Assembly (NCBI GenBank): GCA_944472155.2
Contig: OX235277.1
Location: 21,524,804 to 21,588,803, forward strand
Origin: Trichobilharzia szidati
Taxonomy: Eukaryota; Platyhelminthes; Trematoda; Strigeidida; Schistosomatidae
Direction of reading: 5' to 3'
Length of the DNA stretch: 64,000 nt
A model generated the notes under the pieces. The model had not been told where the DNA came from, made no database searches, and saw only the letters and a list, made by a program, of their open reading frames with translations. This document shows, piece after piece, positions 36,629 through 49,739 of the stretch. The position numbers and the translations under genes were made by a program. Numbering within the stretch: the stretch's first letter is position 1; the number at the start of each line of letters is the position of its first letter.

Positions 36629-36858
36629 CCCTAGTGCTTTCAGAAAATCAAGGCAATTTACATCTCGAAATTTGGCTGCGTTATCCAGAACTTGTTCAAC
36701 ACAATAACTAGGATCGCATTGAAAATCCAAATATAAAGTCACACCGAAATTATTCCTCATTACAGTGAGACTGTTCGATGAAATCATATTGAATACGTTA
36801 CCGTTTATTGACAATGTTTTGAGCGCAGTCACACCAAACCACTCACATACCTTTCCAC
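36629..36858 (-). CDS. Possible exon of a leucine-rich-repeat protein
   Basis: The minus strand is open for about 77 codons. It contains a repeat-like LKTLSINGNVFNMI segment (LxxLxLxxNxF pattern) followed by LDFQCDPSYC, VLDNAAKFRDVNC and LDF, the spacing of a cysteine-capped C-terminal cap of a leucine-rich-repeat domain. It ends at GCACTAGG|GTAATT, which is either a weak donor or the natural stop (GGG TAA). The 5' limit is unclear because no pyrimidine-rich acceptor is visible. Further protein-like fragments in changing frames at 36.9-37.2 kb suggest a multi-exon gene or a pseudogene. Confidence 0.35.
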
Positions 36859-37199
36859 TGTCATTTATCGAATTCCATTATTTCTGATCTTTTGATTTTA
36901 TTGCAAGTAATATTTCCAGTTCCTCTTGTAGAACTATTTCGTTGTATTATGCAACTGTGTGTCCATGAATGCACTGCAATCTCTAAGCATTTTCCTCAAA
37001 TGTATCGGATTATCGTCGGATTGAACATTTCGCACCTATTGAACTCTTGTGCTCGGATGATTTGTGTCCTGGTTTTACCTATGTGGTTGACTCCAAAGTC
37101 GTTGAAATGTATGTTGTGAATTGCAAAAGGGTAATTCAGCCTATAAATAAAGATGAGAAACGCTGGATTTACGCAATGAAATCTGAGCATTAAATTAGG

Positions 37200-39794
37200 C
37201 TCAGAACGTTATGAGTAATATATGGTGTTGAACAGTTTCTTTAGCAGCTTACTCAATGAAATTTTCACTAAAAATCGCTTGATCTTCCTAAACACAAAGT
37301 TGTAATCTAGTTGGTTCTGTGATCAATTTGTCGTTATTTGATTCCACGGAAATTTGTAAGATTTTTGTGTGCATTTCGGTAGTGTGAATAAGTCTGAAGC
37401 TAGCCATCTGATAAAGAAATGCACAGGGATGTGGATTAGAAGCATCCCTTCTAGGAGATGTATTAGAGAGAAGACTGATGAACATATTTGAATTCAAAAT
37501 CGCAGTACTCTGTATATCAGGCATTTTGATGGTTTTGATATAAAACAGTTATTAGTCAGTTATCATTTCAAGTCTCATTATTTGAAATGAACTTCATGAT
37601 TCCTCACTAATCATGGGCACCTACGAGATTCGTTATCTCTAATTTTGCATATTTCGCATATTGTATTCTGGAACTCGCCAACCTAATTTCATTGATGTAT
37701 AGAACTATCTGATGTGATCTAGTCTTTGTGAGAGGAAATCATAATTTCAAGTTTGTATTTAACTGGATTTGGAATGTAAAATCACTTTATGGTTTTTATT
37801 TAGCCCGTAATTTATTACTGTTGAAGAACTCAACAAATCTCATGCTGTACATAAAAGACATGAGGAATTGGAGGCATTTTAGTGCTACGGGTATCCAGTC
37901 CACCAGTATTTCGTTAAATACGTGTATTTAACAGATAACACAGCCACTCTGTAATTACAATGCTCTACAGTCCATCCGAAGTCATATCACATTGACTGAA
38001 AAGCGTTGAAGGCTATATTCAGACATGAATATATACACTTGCTGACTCCTGGAAACAAAGTATTAAGTGAAAAATGTGGCGAAAGTTCTTGAGAATAGAA
38101 TATCTGAATCGTTGATATTTATTGGTTCAATGCTGTATCACTCTCAAATGTAAATGGAAGATATTGCATGAGAACAAGTTCAAACTTGAATTTTCAGTGA
38201 CAGATATATAAATATATATATATATATATATTAATCTTGCGATAAGATTATATTCATGAACTACACAAAGTATACTTTCAATTACATTTTTTATTTCGAA
38301 GTTAACAGATTATATGCTTGACTTGCATTTCAGCTGATTCTAATTTCAACATGATTTAATAAACATCGTAGAAGTATCTTTATCAGACATGGCTTACAAA
38401 TTTCAAACCGTTCAATAGTTCTTGTTATATTCAAGAAGAATAAATACCTCTTATTTTGGAATTCAAACTGGTCTGAATCAATTTTGAAAGCTTTCGTATT
38501 GATACTACATATACATTTTCTGGTACATCAATAATTTGCTGATAAACCTGTTTGCACTATGACTTCATCATTCCAGCCACTCTAACCACAACTTTCAAGT
38601 TTTGAAACCAAAGGTGGCAGTTGCTTAAACTACGTGTCACATTATACGGCACATGGAAAACCGTGCATTAGTTGCAAATAATTATCAACATAGTCGCTTA
38701 TTGGACCAATATTACACAGTTTTCAGACTAAATTTACTTTACCATGAAGTAGTATAACTTGAAACGAGGTTCTCGACATTTTCTTATATCTACACAGTAT
38801 TATCCAACATGTGCCGTGTGGTTAATAATAATGTCAAACATTCATTTACGTTCACATATCAAACGATATATTCAGTCGTAATATACTTTTTATTCTCGTG
38901 TCTCTACGACTATTTCGCGTCTATGTTCTCTCTTCACTATTCTTAGCCTGTTAATAGCAATAATTAATATGTAGTTCCGAAATCCTTGTAAAAGTGCAGA
39001 GAATTTATTTCGAAGCTATGCTTCAGTTTGGTTTCTGTCGTTTCATTCCAGGGGATTGATTTATTCCAAATCAAATCCCGCAACAAATACTTTATATGAT
39101 GAATCGACCAATATTAAATCAGTGTATACATGATTTCCAAATACCTATCCATCCTACATATTCAATGAATGCGTTCAGTGTGCATTTTTCGTTTCGTAAC
39201 TACCAGCCGAATATTTCAAATCATGTGTCTTAGAAAACCATTTATCTGAAATTTTGAAGAAAAGTCAAGAAGGATACTAGCTCACTGTATTGATGCATGA
39301 GACATTTCATTAAAATTGTACATGTTAAATAAAGGAAGACATGCACAAATTTGTTCAAGCAGTAGGATTGTTGGTTGCAACCACCTGCTATTTCACACTG
39401 TTCATTCCAAAAGCTATGTTCTTATTACTATCCATATGGAACGATCCACTTTTATGCATTTAACAGATTTACCTTTCCAGCATCTGATCAAGACTGAGGT
39501 TGATTAAAGTACATGTTGGTGGATTTAGCTTAAATGTTGTCCGAGAGCGTCTGATGTAGAATGTTACGAAACCTCCCTAGAAATTTCAAAGCCTTGAAAA
39601 CACAAAGTTAAAATCTTAAAATAATCATTATGAAATCCAGCGGTGGTTTCGAAGTTATCATCATGAATACGAAATATACAGATATACATTGCTTCAGAGT
39701 GATAACCATTTTATTCGAAGTCTTTTTTGAGATACGTAGCGAAACCTCTCACCCCAAGTTTCACTAGAAAACAGGAATTCGACTCACTAAAGCC
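37200..39794. other. No gene recognised; AT microsatellite
   Basis: Contains a TA dinucleotide run at 38203-38232. Otherwise there are only short frames. Confidence 0.5.
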
Positions 39795-40148
39795 AACATA
39801 ATTCCACTTTTATACTGTTTGTCTAAAATGCATAAACTCAGTCATCCTCTACTTCCCACAAGGTGGATGTATCGATCGCCAACAAATAAACTTCACTAAT
39901 GAATAGTGCAGGTATCCAAAAAAATCAGTAAACGTTCTTGTCAGCAGGTAATAAAAAATGCTCTTCAACTTAATAATTACGTTGAAGACAATAAAAATGC
40001 AAATAAAATTATGTACTTATTCGATGTTAGCACTTCATTCACAAATGTCAAAATAAGTTACATTTTCTGTAAATTTATCTTTGAAAAGACTTTCTCCAGC
40101 ATATTCACCCATCGCAATAGTGAATGTGTTGATTTCACGTCTGATTAA
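39795..40148 (+). pseudogene. PLE reverse-transcriptase N-terminal remnant
   Basis: Two frames give the first reverse-transcriptase blocks of a PLE: 39795-39895 with IIPLLYCLSKMHKLSHPLLP (equivalent to the LYGLPKIHK block) and 39906-40148 with IMYLFDVSTSFTNVKI (motif A, the F-D-V catalytic aspartate kept). Stops separate them at about 39890-39905, and motifs B and C are not found downstream. The frame at 40530-40766 (78 codons) may be unrelated. This is a dead fragment. Confidence 0.6.
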
Positions 40149-40766
40149 TAAAAGGCTGACAAATGAATGTTAACCCATTCCAGGAAACTGACTGTGTTGC
40201 CACGATTAACTCGTTGAGGCATGGAGATTTTCCTGGGAAATAAATAAGAATTTACTACTTTATGGGAAACACGTTGATGACATTCAAAACATAGATACCA
40301 ATCCACTTTCCACCTTCCTCAGTGCCAGATCGAATAAATGGGGTTTTAAATACCATAGGCACAGCACTAACACACAGCAGATACTACCATTCATGAGTGT
40401 TAGTATTACCTTAATGCACAAACGGTGATTGAACAGTGTGATTACAAAGATTCAACATTTAACTGGGATCTGGACGATGGAGAATTTAAAGACAGTTTGC
40501 GATCCCATTGAATCTATTAATTCAAGTGTATGTACTGTCAAGCACAAATGAGGATATGCAATCTGTCTCTGAAACTAAGGTTTTCAGAGTGCATCCTTAA
40601 GCGACATCAGGAGGAAATTCAATCCCTCCATTCTATCCATGTTGAAAACAGACTATTTGCCAGTTCCTTTGCGAGACGTAGTGTAGACACAGGGTCTCAA
40701 ATTGATATTAACGCTAATCTTGGAGTTTTTGAAGCCTTAGAAACTGAAACGTTTAAACACTATTAA

Positions 40767-42619
40767 ATATTTTAAAATTGTTTGCAAAAATATACTTTCT
40801 TATGACAAGTACGTGTGTGATAAGATTGTTTCAGGTTTGTTCTGGAAATACATAACAATGTTCTGATGAACATATTTTGCTGTTTTTTGAATTTCTTCGA
40901 GGGAACTAATTATTTCGTGTTTATTTCTTTTGAGAAGAATCCATTTGAAATGATGACATTTCAGTTTACAGTGAAAATAGGTACATAAAATATTGAGTGA
41001 ACCAGAGAAATGTTACTTGAATGGTGAAAAATAAATGAAGACAAAGAAACGTATTCTAATAATAAAAACAACCACGATATGCAAACAAAATCTTATTATG
41101 ATTCCTATGAAAGACCACAATGGTGAGTTCATCCGTTAAATATTGCGATATCTATAAACGTTTTTAGTCATTCAAACTGATTGTTTTGGTCAAAGTTTGC
41201 AGCCATGCTACTTAATTAAAACAAAATTGGATTTTTAATGAAAATCAACACAAGGCGATAGCTTTGTCTACAGTAAGTGAAATCAATGAAGAGATCTTCG
41301 TACAAGAACAGTTCGCCTCCCATAATCATAGAGACTGAAGTTATAATACTCCAATATTTCCACTCACTGTCAAATTTTAACACAAAACAAATGATTATAA
41401 TCCTTGTATAGATACAGTTGTACTGCTACTTATATGAAATCGTCAGGAATCGCGTTTTCTCGGCTGAAGCCTTCACTTCATAACTCAACTGCTTTCGTTT
41501 GTTCATACTTCTCAGATTGAGAAACAATCTGAGTAATAACCAAACAGTTTTTGCCCATGCGTGTTCTCTGTTATGCTCCTAAGGAATCCCTTTTTAAATT
41601 GTTGGTTGATGTGATATTTGTGGTCTCTCACAAATTTAATTGCGATACCAATTGAAATGTCATTATTCGAAAAACCTATCACCTTTTGACGTAAATTGAT
41701 CCATACTTATGAAGTTACCAAATGTGAGATCCTAGTCAAGATGAGACAAAAGACTATCCGAAGGAAGCATTTGCATGTAAACATTAAATCTAGTTGACAA
41801 GGTGATTCATCAGAGACGGAGGTGATGATTTGAAAAGTTACAAACCTTCTTTTTACTGACAGCAAACGTTTGAATATTTCAATACGAAGCAAAAATAAAT
41901 GACAGGCTAGAGCCAATCGAATATCATTTCTATAAAGTTTCCCATGAGCTGAAAATGGACTGGAGATGTGAAATAACTGGGAGAGTAACTGCACCTCGTT
42001 GGAAGGTATAATACACTTATTCACCAAATATTAAGTCAGTCAAACCGGAATGAGTTGAGGAGTGACTATTATTATTTATTGTGTTCGATGTTTTTAACTA
42101 ATACTCATTGCAATCCAGTTTGCACTAGTGAGTTTAACAAATCATATTGAGTTGGTAACCTATGCACAAGCACGTTTTTTTATTATCAAACTTGTTAAAT
42201 GTCAGTATGAAGAAAATAAAAGACAAATTCAACAAAGAAACGTTTCTTCAGCGACGAAATCATCTTTGGAGGCTGTACAGTCCTATTTATATTTACTAAA
42301 ATGTATAGTAGTTTATTATTAAGTAATAGGGGGTGACAAAATTGATGCAATTACTCAGAAGTGGCTTTAGAAGTAAAAATTATAAAGTTGTAAATTACGT
42401 AGTAATCACCGCACGAAGAAATGGTAAGAAATTTGATAAGGTTAAAATTGCTGTTGAGGGAGAATGAAGGCAGCTAAGTGTCAATTGAACATGTTTGAAG
42501 ACAATGTGAAAATACACAGAAGAAACATATGAGAGGGGTAATAGTGAATTAATTATTAAAGTAAATGCAAAACCGAGAGTGCAATTGGAAAAAATATTAA
42601 ATTTTTTCTACAGGGGACG
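40767..42619. other. No gene recognised
   Basis: A 106-codon minus frame (41707-42027) resembles no family. Nothing else is supported. Confidence 0.45.
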
Positions 42620-43260
42620 ACTAATGATAGAATAAAACCAAGGTAGAATAGGAGACTGGACAAACGTTTTCTGTATACACAGCTCGAGGTTGCATTCAAA
42701 AATTGTCAGCGCCTCCGATATACGCAAAGCCAAAAACCTGACGCCCGTTTTACCATTTGCCCTCACCTTGTAGATGATCTTGAAAGACGACTCTGGTGGA
42801 GCTACGTGGCTTGAGTTCATCAATCGCTGGAGTATTGAGCTAGTAATTGTCTTGCATTCTCTTTTTGCTAACCACGCCAGAAAATGTTCAGAGATAAGTT
42901 TGGAAAATGTGAGCTTTGTGCTGCCAATACAACTAGCTTCACACAAGCAGGTGAATTTATAAACACACATTGAATTAAGACAAAGTGGCAGTTTATCCTT
43001 TACACACCAGTCGGTCATTTGTTAACTGTAGAAATTGATCCGTAGCTCAGCCGCAAAGAAGGCTTTCTTCAGTGATCTGCATGAGCGATTCTTCAAGATC
43101 TCAAGTGCAGTATCACCTTTAAATTCAACGTTCATAAATAACAGTTTCTTTGACACCGTTTGAGTTCTTTTAGGCTTTGTTTTTCGCGATAAATCTTGGA
43201 GGATATCCATTCTCTATTAGGGCATGTCTGAGTAGATCCAATCTCCCGTCAGTATCATCT
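42620..43260 (-). pseudogene. PLE GIY-YIG endonuclease remnant, family C
   Basis: Minus strand. Near 43200-43260 a LRHALIENGYPPRFI block precedes the linker (43022-43210, with KPKRTQTVSKKLLFM) after a frame change. A further frame, 42608-43018, is open for 136 codons and holds the endonuclease: VYKFTCLCEASCIGSTK (the YIG tyrosine changed to cysteine), ISEHFLAWLAKREC and FKIIYKVRANG. It ends in the usual C-terminal tail. The longest frame is well preserved, but at least two frame changes and the missing reverse transcriptase make it a fragment. Confidence 0.7.
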
Positions 43261-43557
43261 GCAGATCAGTTCAACATCGGAACGCGCAGATATAAATGTG
43301 TTGTGCTAAGCTTGACTACCTAATGTATTCATCTAAACGTCATTCCTGTGGTTACCATCATTTGCATTATTAATTTATTCCATATAATATAAGCTTGTTA
43401 AGGATTCAAAGTAATACATATATTTTTATCGGCACTTCCCTGTGTAATCTATATTTTGTTAGGCAGAATAACGCAGATTTTATTGAACATCTCATTACTC
43501 ACTGAAGCTACATTTATTCCTTGGAAGATTATATTTATTTGAAAACTCTCAGGGTAA

Positions 43558-43622
43558 TGCAGTACTACTTACTGATATTTCGAGCCCACCTCATTGCAAA
43601 TAATCATATCAGAGCACTCACT
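43558..43622 (+). repeat. Dispersed hairpin repeat, copy 3
   Basis: TTACTGATATTTCGAGCCCA, then TTGCAAATAATCATATCAGAG, matches the family with several changes. It lies about 300 bp beyond the 5' side of the PLE remnant at 42.6-43.3 kb. Confidence 0.55.
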
Positions 43623-46600
43623 CACTTTCCAAACTTCGTTTATAAATTCTGACATTGTTTATCCAAAGGATTCGATGAGCGAAGATTCAGTAATGAACAT
43701 TCCTCTTCACCTACCAGTTAGAATCATTACTCTGTCGAAACCTAACGTGAGCTTGTGTGTTGAGACATATTTTGTGTTTGATGAGCTTGTTTCCCAGTTA
43801 TTCATCCTAGTGGGGTCACTTATTCTATAACCAGCCAAATTTTAATGTTGCGATAGTCTGACGTTGCACGGTGTTTGGTAAATTGCATGATTTTGACTGA
43901 CTGCGTCATTGGGGTCCCCTATCCTACAGAAAATAATAATAGATTGTGAGTGAGTGGCTTGATATTGACACGAGCAGACATGTGGACTCAAAAACTCATC
44001 AACTGTGTATACAGTGCAATGTTTTGATGTGCTGAACACACTAGGATGAGATGAACAGGTGTGTGAATAAGTCATTATTTACCACAGTATAAATGATAGC
44101 TTTTCACGCCTTAAACAATACTTATAACCACAAACCACGAGAACCATTGAAGGAGTAATGAAGATGAGACTATCAAATCAATAAGCTATATTGCAAGGAA
44201 TACTGCTCAACCCATCGGATATATAAACTGTAGTACATAAAAAGCATTTCAATGTTTTTGACTTACAGAGGTTTACTGTGAGTTTAGTTGTTTTTGTACT
44301 AAAGTTGAATGTTTATCGAACCTACATCGGATTTCTCGAATTCGATGTTGGTCATTTACCACAGGTTATGACATTAACAGTTATCTCTAATATCAGTTCA
44401 TTCCGTGATTTTAGCATTTTCAGGCTTTCCACCTATATTCGTATGCGTGCATGGAAATATCTGACGTGTGATTTCAAATTAATTAAGATTTCTATATTAA
44501 GGTGATGTTTGTCGATCTGTTACGTTACTATTCATAGCTATCATTTCAAATGCATATTTTTCCAAGATTTGATTTATCCCTCCCATCTCTTAAATATTAT
44601 TTGATCAACACGTTCCACAAACACTTCCAGTAATCCTCCGATCTTACACTTAAATCAAAACGTCTCTAGGCTACATTAGTACTCATGAATTTCCCCCTAA
44701 GAGTATGCAGATATCAGAAATCAACTGATAAAGGCAGTCATGCAGATTGACAATGCAGATGAAGGTCTTGAAAAAAACTGAAGGTTTAGTATGTGAATAA
44801 TCGATTTTCATAAGATGTTATTTAGGAGTCTGTATGTTGTAATTGACACAAGGTATATTCAGTAGATTATATGGGGGAACAAACCTCAATTTGCAACAAT
44901 AAAAACTTTTCTTTCGATTTCGTATTATTGCTTGGCTGTGGTTTACATTCGTCGGAGATATAAAAGCAGCGAATGATGGAATGAAGTAACTCAATAAAAC
45001 TAGGAATAAAACAAGCTAAACATGAATTGCGAGTATAAAACATCATATTGACCAATTCGTTCACTAATTGGCTATCATGACCTAACATGTGCCGTAAAAG
45101 TTTTCCAGAAAACTTATCTACGCGTATCATAATCGAGCTTTCATTCTGCTTTGTTTGTTGAGTTGATTATGAAGTCATTTCGATAAGAAAAGACGAAAAC
45201 TTAGATCTTACATTGTGTCATCATTATACAGGACTGAAATAAGGTGTTTACTCTGATTCGCGAATGAATCCTACCACTAATTTGAAACAACAAGTTCAGC
45301 GATCTCAGATATATTTGCAACTAATATCAGTTTGCTTTATTATGTGAGGATAATTTAGAATTTCAGAGGTAGGCAGATGATAAAAATGGTCAAAACCTCT
45401 GCAGGCAAATCAAATCTACTGAAGAGAGATATAGGCTGAATTCAGATATGAATATGCACATCACCTGACATGTGAAGACCTAGTAATAAATGAAAGGAGT
45501 AGAGAAAGTTCATGAAATTTCTCGCTGCGAAACAATGTGCGAATAACTGGTATCTCCTAATATGCTGATAACAGCATGCACTTATGTCATGAAAGTAATT
45601 CTTCTCATAATTATCTTTCAGTATTACAAAGTACGCATTCCTCTAAATATTTAACGTTGAAGGGGAGCGTAAGTTAACAAATAATATACTGTGTATACAC
45701 TCTGAGTTATTTTAATTGTAACACTAATGTATCGATATCTTGAGAGTACCTGTATCAGATGATTATTGTGTTGATACATCTGTTCTCACTATTATCACAA
45801 CAATCGAGGAACTCTCATGATTGCGTTGAGATTCGCAAACAGAACTGAGCATATATTTTATCTGTGTTGAATGTTGAGTTGCACTCAAACTTCTTATTTG
45901 TTACAGTAAAAAATCATCATAATTCCCTTGTGTGACCACTCAGCATACTATAGTTGACAGTTCTCTTCGAGTGCTATGGACATATGTGAAAGTGAGACCT
46001 CTTACAGGTATTATTCAGATCCCAGCTCTTGTCATATTTCACATACTACCATCTGTAATCACACTTAAGGCAATGCGTATTCCATAAAGACAGTTTTCTC
46101 TGTTTGAATAGCCTCCCGAATTTGTCTTATCATTATTAGTTAACTAACTCAGTCTTCTGTAGTCATCAGAAATAAACGTAGTCTCATTTGTAGTTTAGGA
46201 ATATAAATGAATGTGGGTTTTCTCCAAACGATTTTGAAGGTGAAACGACCTGTACATCCTGAGATTTTCATTTATCTCTTATCCAGTGGAAACTGACGGT
46301 GAGTTCTAAAAATGGCACTTTGGTGTTGCTAAACATTTACTCGTCAATGTTACTCAGTGTGGTAATTTTTATATTCATTCTAGTGCGGTTTCTTTTCTAG
46401 TCCTTTCACACAGTGCTACTCATCACCTCATCAAGAGTTTTTGGAATGGCAATTTTAAAGCCTCATGTGACTATAATATTCCATCTGATGTGCTATTGAA
46501 AGGCGATAGTTGTTGATTGCTGATCAGTAAATTCATAATATGAAATTCTTTTAATTGACATCAAATCCACAGGTGAATGACATTTCAATAGTTGGTAATG

Positions 46601-48600
46601 ATTTTGAACATACATGAGGATGTAAAGAAGGAAATTTCAAATAAACGTTTTGGCTCGAAACGATTCGTATTCGTGTTTATTGTCAAGTTTATGGACTCTT
46701 GATGGCATGAAGTTTCGGCAGGTATAGGCCTAGCACACTCTGGAAGTCATCAGCATTTTGCCACTTTAGCTTGCATTACTGATGAAAATTGATAAGTACT
46801 TTGTTTTGAGTGGAGTTTCGGGATGGCTCTTGAATAATGCAGAAGCAGTCTAAGATTCTCAGAGAAGAAATGAGATATATTTATGAAATGTTGTGGCTAG
46901 CACAAGTGAAGACAAAAGAGCAGAACAGGATCATTTTAAGACCGACTACTGATTTCCGTATTTCGCCATAATTTGACATAATTTTGACAAATACATAATT
47001 ATGCTGTCAAGTAACGCTGAGATCTGTCATTACAACCTTATAATTTTCAATCTCGTATGCACTGACATTGTGGTTGCATGTGTGAGAAAGTAAAGTATAT
47101 AGTTTCATTATTCCATCTTAAACTGAAATCTTGGTTTCGCCTTCAAAATTGTCTTATTACTTCGAACGGTGTAGTCAATAATCAGCAAATTTTCATTAGT
47201 TGTTAGTAAGGAATATAACTATTCCTTGGATTTGCTGCTTCGCCATTGAGTTTCAAAGCTGCGTAGCATTGCACTGATGAATAATGCTTAATAAGGTCAG
47301 TTCTATTCCGTTTTGAGTAATTTCATGGTTAATCAACGTCAATGTTCATTTTTTAACTTTTTTTAGAAGAGAAAAGTATGTGTGTAAATATGTACAGCAA
47401 AGAAGTTGCTGAAGCATCCTTTGTATACACATATAATAAATCAAAGTGTTTTGTAACAAAAAATATACACAAATATGAATAACGCCATGAGAAAAGATCT
47501 AAATCTTTCGAATTCTATCCTTATTTCACCATTTAGGTATACTGAGTAAACAGCTAAATGCAGTTAAAAAGCGGGAAGAGCTGGTTATGATATCAAAGGA
47601 AATAATATATGAGGGAGGATCTGTGTTATCAGTCAACATTAAAAGCGTATACACGTTTTAGTCAGGATGTCTAGGATGAAGCAGTCAACATATGGAATAT
47701 TCTTGACTTCATTCAAACATAATCTTAATCGTTTACCAACTGGTTATTGTTAATGATGCATTATCGCACAACATTGAGTTGAGGCATTAAAATGACAGAT
47801 CATTCAACAACAGATAAATGATAAAGATCAGGTCAAAATTAGAGATAGAAATGTAGGAAAAATGATGAGTGGAGAATTATTTGAAATATTCAAATAATTA
47901 TTACAGTTGTAAATAAATCATTTATCAGTAGGTTTCAGGACAGTTGCTTCGCTGTATGAATAATATTTTATTTTGGTTGGCTAAATAAACCTCACTATTC
48001 CTTGTCGCACTTTTACAGCTGCTCTCCAGTTACGATCTTGCACAAGCATCTTTCTATTTCTTCATAAACTAGTTAATTATTAGTACCTTGTGTCCCGAGT
48101 GGAACATACGACTTCAAAAACACATCTACCCTTTCTTGTCTTCCTCTGTGTCCACGATTGCCCAATATCTCTGATCTTTTCACACGATCTCCTCAGTTTC
48201 ACATTTGGATCCATTCCCAAGTCGTCGTTTCCCATTCGTGTTCTAATCAAGCGATAGCCTTCTAAACACATGTCTGATTGATCTCCATTTTCTACGATAT
48301 ATACGTTTAAAATTAATTTCTTGGTCAGTCTGTTCAAATACTTTCTTGTTGTTAATCCTTTCTGGCTATTTCATCTTTAATATAAGGTGAAGGTAGCTGA
48401 AGGTAACCTTTTCGAAAGGCCTTCCGTGATACATACACCTAATTTCTGACTTAATAGAACCACTGACTTCACATTTATGTTGAAAATTCGCATCTACTTC
48501 TTTATACTAAGTGCAGATGATTTTCAAACTAATTTCCGAATCTGGCCTTGATATTTTTAGACGTTAACCCATGGTTGAATCAGTGCACCTTAGATGAGTG
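43623..48600. other. Long tract without recognisable gene
   Basis: Only composition-driven short frames. The 85-codon minus frame at 48080-48337 might belong to the retroelement to its right, but it shows no diagnostic motif. Confidence 0.45.
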
Positions 48601-49200
48601 AATGAAGTAATTTCTTGCGAATTTCCTACCTTGATGGTGACTGGTACAGTTTGTTGTCGCTGATTTGACTTCTTGAATCCAGCTTCTTTCAGTTGGCAAA
48701 GTTATATTCTTTCCAGGATGACGCGACTTAATATTTTACTTGACGTGGACAAGAGCATGATTCCACACCAGTTCTAAATAAGGCATAAGTCGCTATTCTT
48801 CAGTAGCCTGACAAGTCGCCTTTCTTACAGTCAACTGGCACGTTTTCTTTCTTCTAAACAGTTAACAACAAAGACATAAGCACATCTACCACACCTTTGC
48901 GTTTGCATCTAGTGCTTCGTGGGGAATTCCATCCGATCCTGCTACCTTCACGGATATCAGCAGCTTGATAGCTTTCAAGATTTTCGCCTTTGTAAGGCGA
49001 TTGGTGTCTACTGGCATTTGTAGACTAATTGCATGCGACTTTCGGTTCAACTGTTCGTTAAAGTAGTCATTCCATTGTTTCACTTGTGACTCCTTCTCAG
49101 TAATGAAGTCCCTTTGAACACCCTTCATATGTGTCATCTGCGTTGATCTCCTTCTGGGTAGGGATCTTGTCACATGAAATAACGTTCTGAGGTATCTTTC
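48600..49200 (-). pseudogene. RTE-like non-LTR reverse-transcriptase remnant
   Basis: The minus strand is open at 48886-49173 with FITEKESQVKQWNDYFNEQL, AKILKAIKLL and AGSDGIPHEAL, the sequence that begins the reverse-transcriptase domain of RTE-type elements (usually FNELLNRP...AGPDGIPAEAL). Downstream, broken frames at 48650-48830 give KKGDLS, SRVILERI and a LKEAGFKK stretch, the next conserved blocks. Stops and frame changes are frequent. GC-richer sequence upstream to about 49740 (frames 49434-49719) may be the endonuclease part, but I could not match it. Schistosome SR2 is the obvious relative. Confidence 0.65.
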
Positions 49201-49739
49201 ACCTGTGGCCGGTCTGTCCTGCTTTAGCTATCAGTGTGTCGTAGAATTGTATTTTGTCTTTCCTAACACGCTTTTCACCATGAACTCAGCTTCTCCTCCT
49301 GTTGTTCACTTTTGCATTGAGTCATCTCATTCACCATCACCCACTCCTCTATCTTATTAGCTTCCAGGTATCCGTTGAGAGCCATTCCTCATCGTGTCTC
49401 TTCTTTCTTACTAGAAAGGTGGTACTTGCTTACTTAAACATCATCTTTAGACAGTTCTAGTGCTCCACCATGTGGATTTCCTCGGTGATACCATGTAGTG
49501 TCTCCGACTTTGCTTTCACATGTTCGGTTAAAGTCTCCTTCGTAGTTGACACCTCCAGTCTCTGAATACTGTACTTGAATTGTTTCGAAGGGTTTCAGCT
49601 TCTCCTTGAATATTCCTTGAACTAGATGTCTGTCTAAAACCACATCTGCTCCTCTCCTCTACTTTGTGTCCAGTAAAATGCGTCTTCACCTCCTCGAGTA
49701 CTATTGTACCCCTTCTCATTTATCTGCCACAGAAATGAA

